From: Pseudomonas sp. TH31
GTDB lineage: Bacteria; Pseudomonadota; Gammaproteobacteria; Pseudomonadales; Pseudomonadaceae
DNA length: 64,000 nt
Reading direction: 5' to 3'
Assembly (NCBI RefSeq): GCF_016650815.1
Contig: NZ_JAEKEZ010000033.1
Location: 248,001 to 312,000, forward strand
The notes under the pieces were generated by a model. It was given only the letters and a program-made list of their open reading frames with translations. It was not told the origin of the DNA and did no database searches. Both the position numbers and the translations under genes were made by a program. Shown here in pieces: positions 17,863-28,111 of this stretch (within the stretch, counting starts at the first letter, position 1; every line of letters begins with the position of its first letter).

Positions 17863-19100
17863 TCAGTAGGAATTGCAGTGTTGTGCTACGGCCGTGGCTT
17901 GGTCGACGTACGGCCGCGCCGGTTCAAGGTTCCACTCGGGCTTGTTCCTGACAGGCTTGCCGTCGAAGGTTGCTGCCAGATGACAAACCATTTGCCGGCG
18001 CAGTGACCCGCCATTGACGCTGTACTCCCTCCATTGCTGATCGTCTTTATGTTTGTTGTACAACTCGGCAAACATTCTGTCGGTCTGATCATCCTTGATA
18101 GCACGGCCGCAAGCGGTAGGCACCACCTGGAGCGACCAGGTGTTCGGTCCGAGTTTCGGATCGGGACGTCGTACCCAGCTGCTTGATTCGATGTACTTGT
18201 CACAGAACTGTTGCGAGGGGGAGGCGTGGTGTTGATGCACGAGAAGCTGGCCTTGCTCGTCGGGGTTTTTGGGAAATCAATCTTGACGATGTTACGGTCC
18301 TTTCCTGTCTTGTTTTTATAGTCTCGCTGATTGGCCAAGGCATCGTTCAACCCACGTTGATCGCTGTAGAAAAAGGCCAGAATCGGTAGTTCGTCATCTT
18401 TCGGGTTACCCAAGCGTAATTCTGTCTGGGTTTGAAACTCACGGGTGTTGATGACTTTCCGAGCCCCCATGAAGTTGCGAAAGGCGTCTACCCGATCCTT
18501 GCTGCTCATGGGATTGCGCATATTGAACCCACACTGCAACTGGTCTTGCTTGATGTCGTTGTTGAACTTGGTGAAATGCGTAACCCAGGCATTCGCGCTA
18601 AGGATAGGGGGGGCCATGGCTTGGCATACGGCCTCTGTCTGGGCGGTGTTTTTGTTGTTGCCACAGCCCCGGTCGTCTCGAAAATCGGTCCAGGCGTCGT
18701 TGGGGAATGCACAGTAGACATGCACCGGAGTCTCGGGATCGCGTACCAGATCTCTCGGAGTGATGATGTAGCCGTTCTGCGTACTCATGCCAGGATCTTC
18801 ATAGCTGATGCCATCGGCACGCATAAAAGACGCGGCAAAAGTACCCAGCTCTTTGGCTTTCGGGCTTGGATTCCATACGTCCCATTTCTGCCCCTTTGCC
18901 GGGTCAGCTCGGTGAGTGCCCCTGATCAACAATCCCGAACAGTCCGATGCCGGATCCTGCCTGCAACTATCGACTGTGTTGTTGTACAACGTTTCAACCC
19001 GTTTCAGTGTCTCCTCGCAAGATTCGGCGTTGGCCAAGGCCGTTTGCAAGAGCAAGGGAAATATAAGAAATGGAGTCATCCTGTTCAGACGTTTTTTCAT
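17863..19100 (-). pseudogene. Halovibrin-like secreted protein with DUF2599 C-terminus (frameshifted)
   Basis: The N-terminal part reads from 19100 with a signal peptide (LIFPLLLQTALANA) and a mature region matching my memory of halovibrin HvnA proteins (CSGLLIRGTHR; WDVWNPSP; YCAFPNDAWTDFRDDRGCG). Halovibrin of Vibrio fischeri is a secreted NAD-glycohydrolase; activity here is inference. The C-terminal domain (SSWVRRPDPKLGPNTWSLQV; WNLEPARPYV) is in another frame. One extra C in the C5 tract (plus-strand G5 at 18217-18221) joins them as TTPPPSQQFCDKYIES, giving ~410 aa. The break is probably a base-calling loss, though phase variation is possible. Confidence 0.65.
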
Positions 19101-19274
19101 GGCGCTACTTCCTTGTGGTTGGAGTCAGTAGCCGGCGTGGGCGTCCATGCCGGTGCTACAGAAAACAGAAGGGTTCGTTGCACGCGCCGGCCTCTTTCGC
19201 CGACGACTTGCGCGACCTGCCGCGGACAACCGTAGCGCCCTCGGCGGACGAGGGCGGCACGGTGCTGCGCAAAC

Positions 19275-20968
19275 TCAACGCGGCACGGGGTTGCAACCTG
19301 CGCCCCGGGTCTCGCTGTCCGACAACGCAGGCCTGAAAGGCTCGAGATTCCAGGGCGTCTTGCTGCGGTAGTTGACCAGTACGCAGCTCAATTGCTGGCG
19401 CATGCTACCGGCGGAATTTTCATTGTCACGCCAGTTGCTATCTGCGCCCTTGAGGGCGAACAACTGGTCGTACAAAGCCCCGGCCTGCTCGTTGGGCAGG
19501 GCGCGGCCAGCTGCCGTGGGCACCACGCTCAAGGTCCATTCATCCTTGCGGGTGCCGGGGTCGTAACGCTTGACCCAGTCGGCAGAGGCAATGTATTGCG
19601 GTGCCTGGAGCGGCAGCGGATTGCAACCGGCCTTGGCCGCTTCCTGGGGGTGACATTGGGGCGAAACGGTTCCAGGCTCCATTCGGTCTTGGCTGGATAG
19701 TTCTGCACCAGGCAGCTCAGTTGCTGGCGCATGCTGCCCGGTGATTTCTCGTTGTCGCGCCACTGGCTATCGGCCCCACGCAGCTCGAACAGTTCCTTGT
19801 ACAAGGCGTCCTGGTTGCTGGCCTGGATCGCCTTGCCCTGGGCGGAGGGTGTGACCTGGAGGGTCCATTCGTTTTTCTTGCTGCCTGGGTCGTAACGTTC
19901 GATCCAGGTCGCCGCAGCGATGTAGCTGGGCACCGGTTTTACCGGCGCCGGCTGCGCACCGCCAGCCACCGTCAGGTCTATCGCCTGGTCGGCGGCGACA
20001 TAGCTGAAACGCTGCTCCGCCGGCTTGGTGAAGTCCAGCCGCAGGACCGGCACGCTGTAGCCCTGGGCCTGGAGTTTCTTCTGGAAGTTGCGCGCGCTGT
20101 TCAGGCCGTTCTCCGGTTTTGGTGGCAACTGGTCACCGCGGGTGGCGAAGTTCTGTGTGCTGTTGACGTTGTAGATGAAGGCATCGATGTACTTCATGTT
20201 TTCGCTGCCGTCATTGGTCGCCGAGGCATTCTTCAGCATGAACTCGTTGACCTGGGCACTGAAGGCGAAGGGGTCCTTGTTGGTGGTGTTCGGCCGGGAC
20301 TCGTGGACCCGGATCATGGCGTTCCAGTCGCTCGGTTTTTCCGCGTTCCAGGAGCACTGGCTGTATTGGATCGGTCCCTTCATCAGCCCGGTGTATTTCT
20401 GGGTCCATTGCTCGGCGGTGCTGACTGCGGCTTCCGCGCAGGTGCCGTAGGCCAGGGCGGCGTTGCGGTTGTTCATCACGCCCTGGGCCGCACGCGGTGG
20501 CTCGCGGCTGTCGAAGAAGCCGCAGCCGTACCACTTGCGCTCTGGCCCGGTACCGCCATCGAAGGCGTAGATGCAGGTCCAGCCCTGTTCCTTGACTGGC
20601 AGGCTCAAGGCCGCCGCATCGGCCGGGGTGCGCAGGATAAAACCGGCCGGGTGAATGAGAATCCGGGTGCTCAGGTCCTTGCGGATCCAGGAGTAGGAGG
20701 TCGCGCCGATCTTGATCGCGTAGGGGCTGTAGTCCCAAGGGTTGAATGGCCCGTCGTTGACCATACGCAAGGTCACGCCGCTGCAGTAGTAGTGACCGCG
20801 TGCGGCACCGGTATCGGGCTCCTGGCAAGCGTCCTTGAGGATGTTGTAGTTGTGGTTGATGCGATTCAGGGTCTGCTGCGGATCGAGCGGCGGCTGGGCG
20901 GCAACCGCACAGAACGCCAGGGGCAGGGTCCAGACCAGGGCAAAGGACGAGCGAGCGGCTGGGGACAT
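19275..20968 (-). pseudogene. Halovibrin-like secreted protein with two DUF2599-like repeats (frameshifted)
   Basis: Paralogue of the downstream gene. A signal peptide (LVWTLPLAFCAVAA) is followed by a halovibrin-like region (YYCSGVTLRMVNDGPFNPWD; CIYAFDGGTGPERKWYGCG) and a first C-terminal repeat (YIAAATWIERYDPGSKKNEW ... SLEPFRPN). A second, very similar repeat (YIASADWVKRYDPGTRKDEW ... NLEPFRPA) is in another frame. One C added to the C5 tract (plus-strand G5, 19646-19650) joins them as VTPPQEAAKAGC, for a protein of ~564 aa. The duplicated C-terminal domain distinguishes it from its neighbour. The function is unknown; secretion is likely. Confidence 0.62.
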
Positions 20969-21256
20969 TGTCGACGACTCCTTGTCGAACGAGATGATTT
21001 CCTTTAGAGGACCAAAGTAGTCAACTCAGTCCTTGTGGTCAAACCAGTGCTTTTTTCACGGCTCAACGTCTCGGTTCATAACCCTACCCATGACATTGAA
21101 CCGCAGCGTCCATTCGCATGGTGGCCGGTCTGCTTATCAGCGTAGACAACAAAAGGTTCGGGGTGCCTGGTCTACAGATGATCAACGTTAAAAAACTCTG
21201 GAGCGTCCCTTAGCCTGTCTCAACAGGCCAAGGGGCAATCCCAAGGGATCGTGAAC
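20969..21256. other. Spacer between halovibrin-like gene and fds operon
   Basis: No gene is seen. A small hairpin with arms GCCTGT/ACAGGC (21213-21228) follows the fdsD stop on the minus strand, with a T6 run (plus A6) near 21190. It may be a weak terminator of the fds operon. Confidence 0.35.
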
Positions 21257-21478
21257 CTAGGCCTCCCAGCCCGCCCCACTGACCGCTGCCTGCGCCAGTG
21301 GGTGCAAGTCCGCTCCTTGATGCTCCGTCTGCCAGGCCAGCAGTTCCTTGCGCATGCCGGGCGTCCAGTACATCTGCAGATGATTACGCACGCCGAGCAC
21401 TGCCAGTTGCTGGTCCGGTTCACTGGCGAAGTATTGGGCGATCTGGTTGACCATTTTGATCAGGTTGTCAGTGCTCAT
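21257..21478 (-). CDS. fdsD: Formate dehydrogenase delta subunit
   Basis: A 73-aa accessory subunit of soluble NAD-dependent formate dehydrogenase. It starts MSTDNLIKMVNQIAQYF; the start at 21478 overlaps the fdsA stop (ATGA). The motifs VRNHLQMYWTPGMRKELLAW and the HPLAQAAV end are typical of FdsD. The family is needed for full enzyme activity or cofactor insertion. It is the last gene of the operon. Confidence 0.88.
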   Translation of the reverse strand: MSTDNLIKMVNQIAQYFASEPDQQLAVLGVRNHLQMYWTPGMRKELLAWQTEHQGADLHPLAQAAVSGAGWEA

Positions 21479-24363
21479 CGGGTCACCTCGGTTTTTGTTC
21501 CTGTGGTGCGCGCCTGGCGGCGTTCGTCGAGCAGGCGTTGTTGGTTGTCGCTGAATTCCTGATAGCGTTTTTGCCACTCGGAAGGGTGGTAGACGCGGCT
21601 GACTTCCACGGCGGTGACCTTGTACTCCGGGCAGTTGGTGGCCCAGTCGGAGTTGTCGGTGGTGATCACGTTGGCCCCCGATTCAGGGAAGTGGAAGGTG
21701 GTGTACACCACGCCTGGGGCGACCCGTTCGGTGACCCGCGCACGCAGTACGGTCTGTCCGGCGCGACTGCCGATGCCGACCCAGTCACCTTCGTTGATAC
21801 CACGGCTCTCGGCGTCGGTCGGGTGGATTTCCAGGCGGTCTTCGTCGTGCCAGGCGACGTTCTCTGTACGCCGGGTCTGGGCGCCGACGTTGTACTGGCT
21901 GAGGATGCGCCCGGTGGTCAGTAGCAGGGGATAGCGATTGTTGACCTTTTCTTCCGTGGGTATGTAGCCAGTGAGCATGAAGCGGCCCTTGCCGCGCACG
22001 AACTCTTCGATGTGCATGGTCGGCGTGCCGTCCGGTGCCGCCGCGTTGCATGGCCATTGCAGGCTGCCGTGGCGATCCAGTTCGGCGTAGCTGACGTTAG
22101 TGAAGGTCGGCGTCAGGCTGGCGATTTCATCCATGATTTCTGACGGATGCTGGTAGTTCATCGGGTAACCCAGCGCGTTGGCCAGGGCCACCGTGCCTTC
22201 CCAGTCGGCCTTGCCGCCCAGCGGTTCCATGACCTTGCGCACCCGCGAGATACGTCGCTCGGCGTTGGTGAAGGTGCCGTCTTTTTCCAGGAACGAGCTG
22301 CCCGGCAGGAACACATGGGCGAACTTGGCGGTTTCGTTGAGGAAGATATCCTGCACCACCACGCATTCCATGGCCGACAGCGCCGCAGTCACGTGTTGGG
22401 TATTGGGATCGCTTTGGGCAATGTCTTCGCCCTGGCAATACAGGCCCTTGAAGCTGCCGCCCAAGGCTGCTTCGAACATGTTGGGAATGCGCAGGCCCGG
22501 ATCGGGTTGCAGGGTGACGTTCCAGGCCTGTTCGAACTGCGCCCGTACCACCTCGTTGGAGATGTGCCGGTAGCCGGGCAACTCATGGGGGAAGGAGCCC
22601 ATGTCGCAAGAGCCCTGAACGTTGTTCTGCCCACGCAGCGGGTTCACGCCCACGCCTTCACGGCCGATGTTGCCAGTGGCCATGGCCAGGTTGGCGATGC
22701 CCATGACCGCCGTGCTGCCCTGGCTGTGCTCGGTGACACCCAGGCCGTAGTAGATCGCCGCGTTGCCGGCGCTGGCATACAGACGGGCGGCGGCACGGAT
22801 GTCGGCCGGGGCGACGCCGCAGATCTCGCCAAGGACTTGCGGCGAGTTTTCCGCGCGGCTGACGAGCTCGCGCCAGCGGGCGAAATCGCTGCCCTCGCAA
22901 CGGGCGTCGATAAAGGCCTGGTCGAGCAAGCCTTCGGTGACGATGACGTGGGCCAGGGCGTTGAGCATGGCAACGTTGGTGCCCGGGCGCAGGGCCAGGT
23001 GCAGTTCGGCGCGGGCATGCGCCGAGTCCACCAGGTCAATGCGGCGTGGATCGATGACGATCAGTCGCGCGCCTTGTCGCAGGCGGCGTTTGAGCTGGGA
23101 GGCGAACACCGGGTGGGCATCGCTGGGGTTGGCGCCCATCACCAGAATCACGTCGGCCTGCATCACCGAGTCGAAGCTCTGGGTCCCGGCAGACTCGCCC
23201 AGGGTTTGTTTCAGGCCATAGCCGGTCGGCGAGTGACAGACCCGCGCACAGGTGTCGACGTTGTTGTTGCCGAACGCGGCGCGCACCAGTTTTTGCACCA
23301 GGTAGGTTTCTTCGTTGGTGCAGCGACTGGAGGTGATGCCGCCAATGGAGTCGCGGCCGTATGTTTGTTGCAGCCGGCGGAATTCGCTGGCGGCGTAGGT
23401 CACCGCTTCATCCCAGCTGACTTCCTGCCACGGGTCGTTGATGTGCTGGCGGATCATCGGCTTGGTGATGCGATCCGGGTGAGTGGCGTAGCCCCAGGCA
23501 AAGCGCCCCTTGACGCAGGAGTGGCCGTGGTTGGCGTGGCCGTTCTTGTCTGGAACCATGCGTACCAGCTTGTCGCCTTTCATCTCGGCGCGGAACGAGC
23601 AGCCCACCCCGCAATAGGCACAGGTGGTGATTACGCTGCGTTCGGGCTGGCCGAGTTCGACCACGCTTTTTTCCATCAGGGTCGCGGTCGGGCAGGCTTG
23701 CACGCAGGCGCCGCAGGACACGCATTCCGAGTCGAGGAAGCTTTCGCCACCGGCAGCGGCGACCCGGGATTCGAAACCGCGCCCGGTGATGGTCAGGGCA
23801 AAGGTGCCCTGGGTTTCTTCGCAGGCGCGCACACAGCGGTTGCAGACGATGCACTTGCTCGGGTCGTAGTCGAAGTAGGGGTTGGAAGTGTCCTTCTTGT
23901 CGGCCAGATGGTTGTCGCCTTCATAGCCGTAGCGCACTTCCCGCAGGCCGACCTGGCCGGCGACGGTTTGCAGTTCGCAATTGCCGTTGGCCGAGCACGT
24001 CAGACAGTCCAGCGGGTGATCGGAGATGTACAGCTCCATGACGTTGCGCCGCAGCGTGGCGAGCTTCGGCGTCTGGGTGTGCACGCTCATGCCTTCGCTG
24101 ACCGGCGTGGTGCAGGATGCCGGGTAGCCACGCATGCCATCGATCTCCACCAGGCACATGCGGCAGGAGCCGAAGGCTTCCAGGCTGTCGGTGGCACACA
24201 GTTTGGGAATGGTGGTGCCCATTAGCGCGGCGGCGCGCATCACCGAGGTGCCTTCGGGCACGCTGATGCTGCGGCCGTCGATGTTCAGGGTCACCTGCAC
24301 CTCGCTGTCGCGGGCCGGAGTGCCCAGGTCGATATCGGTGTTCGGGTCGAAGAGAGTAATCAT
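21475..24363 (-). CDS. fdsA: NAD-dependent formate dehydrogenase alpha subunit (molybdoenzyme)
   Basis: A 962-aa catalytic subunit that oxidises formate to CO2 and passes electrons through Fe-S clusters to FdsBG. The start at 24363 (MITLFDPNTDIDLG) overlaps the fdsB stop; an upstream in-frame start lies inside fdsB. Visible in order: a [2Fe-2S] ferredoxin-type domain (CATDSLEAFGSCRMCLVE, then C of ASC), a His-Cys region (DHPLDCLTCSANGNC), a two-[4Fe-4S] region (CIVCNRCVRAC; CVSCGACVQAC), the molybdopterin-domain [4Fe-4S] cluster (CAYCGVGC), and the molybdenum ligand Cys in ARVCHSPT, so this is a Cys and not a Sec enzyme. The C-terminal dinucleotide-binding domain is present. Confidence 0.96.
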   Translation of the reverse strand: MITLFDPNTDIDLGTPARDSEVQVTLNIDGRSISVPEGTSVMRAAALMGTTIPKLCATDSLEAFGSCRMCLVEIDGMRGYPASCTTPVSEGMSVHTQTPKLATLRRNVMELYISDHPLDCLTCSANGNCELQTVAGQVGLREVRYGYEGDNHLADKKDTSNPYFDYDPSKCIVCNRCVRACEETQGTFALTITGRGFESRVAAAGGESFLDSECVSCGACVQACPTATLMEKSVVELGQPERSVITTCAYCGVGCSFRAEMKGDKLVRMVPDKNGHANHGHSCVKGRFAWGYATHPDRITKPMIRQHINDPWQEVSWDEAVTYAASEFRRLQQTYGRDSIGGITSSRCTNEETYLVQKLVRAAFGNNNVDTCARVCHSPTGYGLKQTLGESAGTQSFDSVMQADVILVMGANPSDAHPVFASQLKRRLRQGARLIVIDPRRIDLVDSAHARAELHLALRPGTNVAMLNALAHVIVTEGLLDQAFIDARCEGSDFARWRELVSRAENSPQVLGEICGVAPADIRAAARLYASAGNAAIYYGLGVTEHSQGSTAVMGIANLAMATGNIGREGVGVNPLRGQNNVQGSCDMGSFPHELPGYRHISNEVVRAQFEQAWNVTLQPDPGLRIPNMFEAALGGSFKGLYCQGEDIAQSDPNTQHVTAALSAMECVVVQDIFLNETAKFAHVFLPGSSFLEKDGTFTNAERRISRVRKVMEPLGGKADWEGTVALANALGYPMNYQHPSEIMDEIASLTPTFTNVSYAELDRHGSLQWPCNAAAPDGTPTMHIEEFVRGKGRFMLTGYIPTEEKVNNRYPLLLTTGRILSQYNVGAQTRRTENVAWHDEDRLEIHPTDAESRGINEGDWVGIGSRAGQTVLRARVTERVAPGVVYTTFHFPESGANVITTDNSDWATNCPEYKVTAVEVSRVYHPSEWQKRYQEFSDNQQRLLDERRQARTTGTKTEVTR

Positions 24364-25921
24364 TGCTCGGCCTCCGAGGGCTGCAGACCGAAGTCGGCGG
24401 GGAAGTGCTTGAGGGCGCTGGCCACCGGAAAGGAGACCATGCCGCCCAGCGCGCACAGCGAACCGTATTGCAGGGTGTCGCACAGGTCCTTGAGGATGAT
24501 CACCTGCGCATCACGACCGCTCTGGCCCGGCGCGGCCAGCAAGCGGTCGATCACCTCCACGCCGCGGGTCGAGCCGATGCGGCACGGGGTGCATTTACCG
24601 CAGGATTCCTCGGCGCAGAACTGCAGGGCGAAGCGCGCCATGCGGGCCATGTCCAGACTGTCGTCAGCCACCACCACACCACCATGACCGAGCATGGCAC
24701 CGATGTTGGCGAAGGCTTCGTAATCCAGCGGTGTGTCGAATTGCCGGGTGGCACCCAGGCGCCGAGGGGCCCGCCAACCTGGGCAGCCTTCAGCGGCCGG
24801 CCACTGGCGGTACCGCCGCCGTAGTCTTCCACCAGTTCGCGCAGGGTCAGGCCAAAGGCCCGCTCCACCAGGCCGCCGTGACGAATATTGCCCGCCAGCT
24901 GGAAGGGCATGGTGCCCAGGGAGCGGCCCATGCCGTAATCGCGATAGAACTGCGCACCCTTGGCCAGAATCAGCGGCACCGAGGCCAGGGTCAGCACGTT
25001 GTGCACCAGGGTCGGCAGGCCGAACAAGCCCTGCAAGGCAGGAATCGGTGGCTTGGCGCGAACGATCCCGCGCTTGCCTTCGAGACTGTCAAGCAGCGCG
25101 GTTTCCTCACCGCAGATATAAGCGCCAGCACCGACGCGCACTTCCATATCAAAGGCCTGGCCGCTGCCGCCGACATTGGCACCGAGGTAACCGGCAGACC
25201 GGGCGATGTCCAGCGCTTCGCGCAGGGTGGCCACGGCCTGTGGATATTCCGAGCGCACGTAGATGTAGCCGTAGCTGGCCCCGACGGTGATCCCGGCAAT
25301 GGCCATGCCTTCGATCAGCAGGAAGGGATCACCTTCCATCAGCATGCGATCGGCGAAGGTACCGGAGTCGCCTTCGTCGGCGTTGCACACAATGTATTTC
25401 TGCGCAGCCTGGGTGGCGCGCACCGTGCGCCATTTGATCCCGGCCGGGAAGGCTGCGCCGCCACGGCCACGCAGGCCCGAATCGAACACGGCGGTCGCGG
25501 TCTGCTCACCGCCCAGGGCGATGGCCTGAATCAAACCCTCGAAACCGCCATGGGCCCGGTAATCCTCCAGGGACAACGGTTGGGTAATGCCGGCGCGGGC
25601 GAACAACAGGCGTTGTTGCGTTTTTAGATAGGGCAACTGCTCCACCAGACCCAAGGCCAGTGGATGGGCGGACGAATCGCCTTGTAGTGCATCGAGCACG
25701 GACGGCACATCGGCAGCGGTCACCGGGCCGAAGCCGATACGACCTTGTGGGCTGTCCATTTCCAGCAGCGGCTCCAGCCAATACAGGCCGCGCGAGCTGG
25801 TGCGTTGCAGGTCCAGCGACAGTTGGCGTTCCTGGGCCCGAGTGGCCAGGGCCACCGCCACATCATCGGCACCGACGGCGCGGGCAAGTGAATCAATGGG
25901 CAAATAGAGGCGCGGCATCAT
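24360..25921 (-). pseudogene. fdsB: NAD-dependent formate dehydrogenase beta subunit (frameshifted)
   Basis: NuoF-like subunit holding FMN, the NAD site and a [4Fe-4S] cluster. The start at 25921 overlaps the fdsG stop and has a GGAGGA site. Key parts: RGRGGAAFPAGIKW (FMN/NAD loop), YIVCNADEGDSGTFADR, AYICGEETAL, and the cluster CysXXCysXXCys (ESCGKCTPC). The last ~110 residues are in another frame: after GGPLGAWVPP one C must be added to the CCC at plus-strand GGG 24746-24748 to continue as RQFDTPLDYEAF, the expected family sequence. Everything else in the operon is intact, so a sequencing or assembly error is the likelier cause. Confidence 0.88.
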
Positions 25922-26394
25922 GCGTCCTCCTGGCAAGCATCGAGCAGGGCATCCAGACGCTCGGCACTGAGCCGCGCATGCACCTGGCCATCCAGCTCCA
26001 GAGCTGGCGAACAGGCGCAGGCGCCGAGGCAATACACCGGGCGCAGACTGATGTTGCCGTCGGCGCTGCTGCCGTGGTCGTCCAGTTGCAGGCGTTCGCG
26101 CAACTGCGCGGCAAGCTGCTCGGCGCCGCGACTCTGGCAGGACTCGGCCCGACACAGACGCAGAATATGCCGGGCCGGCGGCGCGGTGCGAAAATCATGG
26201 TAAAAGCTGATGACCCCGCGAATCTCGGCCTGACTCTGGTTGAGGGCGTGGGCAATCTCGGGGATGGCGGCATCGGGGATATAACCGATGCCCTCCTGAA
26301 GTTCATGAAGAATCGGCAACAGTGCGCCAGCGCAGCCTTTGTGGCGCTCTAGCAGGCTGTGAAGCACAGCCAGTTGCAACATCTCATCAGGCAT
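25918..26394 (-). CDS. fdsG: NAD-dependent formate dehydrogenase gamma subunit
   Basis: NuoE-like subunit, 158 aa, carrying one [2Fe-2S] cluster: the ligands appear as CRAESCQSRG and CLGACACSPA. It begins MPDEMLQLAVLHS; the start at 26394 has a GAGGA site, whereas an in-frame start 72 bases upstream does not. The N-terminal helices (ALLPILHELQEGIGYIP; ISFYHDFR) are family hallmarks. It is the first gene of the fdsGBAD operon, whose members overlap by 4 bp. No fdsC or fdhD follows in this window. Confidence 0.92.
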   Translation of the reverse strand: MPDEMLQLAVLHSLLERHKGCAGALLPILHELQEGIGYIPDAAIPEIAHALNQSQAEIRGVISFYHDFRTAPPARHILRLCRAESCQSRGAEQLAAQLRERLQLDDHGSSADGNISLRPVYCLGACACSPALELDGQVHARLSAERLDALLDACQEDA

Positions 26395-26793
26395 ACGGCA
26401 TTCCTCACGGTCACGGACAAACCAGGCGGTTGTCGGTTGTCCGAAAGTGTCGGCTGCGGCACTCACGCCACGTCACGCAATCGTGGCATTTTCAGGCCGT
26501 TGGCCAGGCACCCTGATCGGGCATCTTGTTGGGCCCGGCACGGTCTTGACCGCACCTGTTCAGGGCATAAATAGCAGCTTGCCACGCTGCCTTTAATTCA
26601 TCTGCACCAAAGCGACGTGCTCGGTTCTTTCTACGACTACTCATTGAGTCTAGATGCGCACCGATACATTAGCCGATTGGCGTACTTGGCACCCTCTCTG
26701 CGACATAGGGCGCAAGGCGCTGAAACCCTGCGCCGAAGCGTTTCAGCGGCCTGTCGTGGCGACGCCTTGCAAGGCGCCGGTCTGTTTCAGCGC
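26395..26793. other. Intergenic region with inverted repeats
   Basis: About 400 bp with no gene. An inverted repeat CGCTGAAAC (26718-26726) / GTTTCAGCG (26740-26748) has a further GTTTCAGCG copy at 26785-26793, and a GC palindrome CGCCTTGCAAGGCG lies at 26763-26776. These follow the outer-membrane protein gene on the minus strand and may form its transcript end. The fds promoter must also lie here. Confidence 0.4.
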
Positions 26794-27492
26794 TTAGAAC
26801 CAATAATGCAGGCCGAGCATTAATGACTGGGCGCTGTAGTCAGTGCGCACATCGCCTTGGGGCAGGCCCTGAATGTCACCGAAGTGCGCATCGCGAGTCT
26901 TGAGGTATCGATAATCCAGGGACAGGGACCATTGATCGGTGAGCTCGAAACCTACCCCGGCGCCGAGTTGATAGGCCGATACGTTGTCGCGATGAGTATT
27001 GCCGAAGTGGACGCCGCCGGCTTCCAGGCCACTGATTGACACGCTGCTGTAGCCCAGGCCACCGCCAATGTAGGGAGTGAACCGACTGAAGGGCGCCGGG
27101 AGATTCAAGACGTCATACCAGAGGTTGGCCATCAGGCTGGTGACTTCCTCCTTGCCTTTGCCCGGGATGCTCCCGCCGCCTTCGTATACCCGGTTATTGA
27201 ATTGGGTCAGGGTGTTTTTGCGGTAACTGAGTTCCACTTCAGGCCTGAGCCCGACGGGGAATCGCCAGCCCAATGCCAGCCCGGTGGCGTAGCCGGAGTC
27301 TAACGGGTGGTTGAACTGCATCTCGACAAAATCGAGGTGGTTCTGGTTAAGGTCCTGCGGGGCAACCCAGTTCAGTCCGCCCATGACACTGATGTAGGGG
27401 CCGAGCGTGTCGGCGGAACTGGACGCAGGGCTGATAAAGCCCATGCCAATGACGCCCATCACGAGATGCTGAGTGCTTTTTAGTAGGTTCAT
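26794..27492 (-). CDS. Outer-membrane beta-barrel protein
   Basis: A 232-aa exported protein: signal peptide (LVMGVIGMGFISPASSSA), then alternating strands typical of a small OmpA/OmpW-like barrel (SGYATGLALGWRFPVGLRPE; RFTPYIGGGLGYSSVSISG; SAYQLGAGVGFELTDQWSLS) and a terminal aromatic residue (LMLGLHYWF). The ligand is unknown. It lies 84 bp after the SRPBCC gene on the same strand, so it could be co-expressed with the lipid/polyketide cluster. Possible roles include a passive exit route or an unrelated surface protein. Confidence 0.75.
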   Translation of the reverse strand: MNLLKSTQHLVMGVIGMGFISPASSSADTLGPYISVMGGLNWVAPQDLNQNHLDFVEMQFNHPLDSGYATGLALGWRFPVGLRPEVELSYRKNTLTQFNNRVYEGGGSIPGKGKEEVTSLMANLWYDVLNLPAPFSRFTPYIGGGLGYSSVSISGLEAGGVHFGNTHRDNVSAYQLGAGVGFELTDQWSLSLDYRYLKTRDAHFGDIQGLPQGDVRTDYSAQSLMLGLHYWF

Positions 27493-27576
27493 GCTCGGTC
27501 CGAAGTGTGCCGTTATCGATAAGTAAGCGAAGCGTGCTCAGGCGCGAGCGTTCAACACGCCCGTTCCCGGGAGGGG

Positions 27577-28053
27577 TCATTGGTGCTGCAAATGCGTGCC
27601 TGGTTTGTCGAGCACGAGGTTGCTCAGCGTATTCGCCCGTTGTTCCGCCAGCGTGCGCAGGTTGTCCAGTGCGGTGGTCATTGCTGCCGTCAGCATTTTT
27701 CGTAACAGCCCGCGATACAAGAAACTCAAGGGGCCGGAGATCTTCGCGCTGTGGGTGACCCGGGTTTCATGCGGGGAAAGTCTATGCATCTGGTGATCGA
27801 ACTCGAGGTCGATCCAAAGCAGCCTTGCCGTGTTCCGATAGCTTTCATGCAGCCTCACCGTTTCCAGTTTCAGTGGCATGTTCAAGCCACTCCTGAGGAC
27901 ACACTTGCCCCGCGTTCCAGGCTGGAACGGGCCATTGAGTTCACAATGACTGACGTCGGTATCCCATAACGGCGCCTCTTTGAAGTTGCTCCAGATCTTC
28001 CAGATTTCGGAAGGCGGCGATTTGACCCGGACTTGCACATTTACATCGTTCAC
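27577..28053 (-). CDS. SRPBCC (START-like) ligand-binding protein
   Basis: A 158-aa soluble protein of the polyketide-cyclase/START-like fold. The start is GTG at 28053 (AAAGG about 8 bases upstream). It begins MNDVNVQVRVKSPPSEIWKI, followed by FKEAPLWDTDVSHCEL, the usual opening for this fold, and ends with a long helix (LTAAMTTALDNLRTLAEQRA). Members act as cyclases, aromatases or lipid carriers. Its place directly downstream of the ketosynthase gene suggests it acts on the cluster's product, which is inference. Confidence 0.72.
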   Translation of the reverse strand: MNDVNVQVRVKSPPSEIWKIWSNFKEAPLWDTDVSHCELNGPFQPGTRGKCVLRSGLNMPLKLETVRLHESYRNTARLLWIDLEFDHQMHRLSPHETRVTHSAKISGPLSFLYRGLLRKMLTAAMTTALDNLRTLAEQRANTLSNLVLDKPGTHLQHQ

Positions 28054-28111
28054 GGTGACACCTTTGTTGTGTGGGCGCTGTCATGCTGGAGAGTGAGATC
28101 AACTCAATACC

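Noticed and set aside
22147..24225. 692-codon open frame on the plus strand
   Set aside because: It lies exactly antisense to fdsA, is rich in Gly, Val, His and Ala as expected of GC-rich shadows, and has no recognisable domain.
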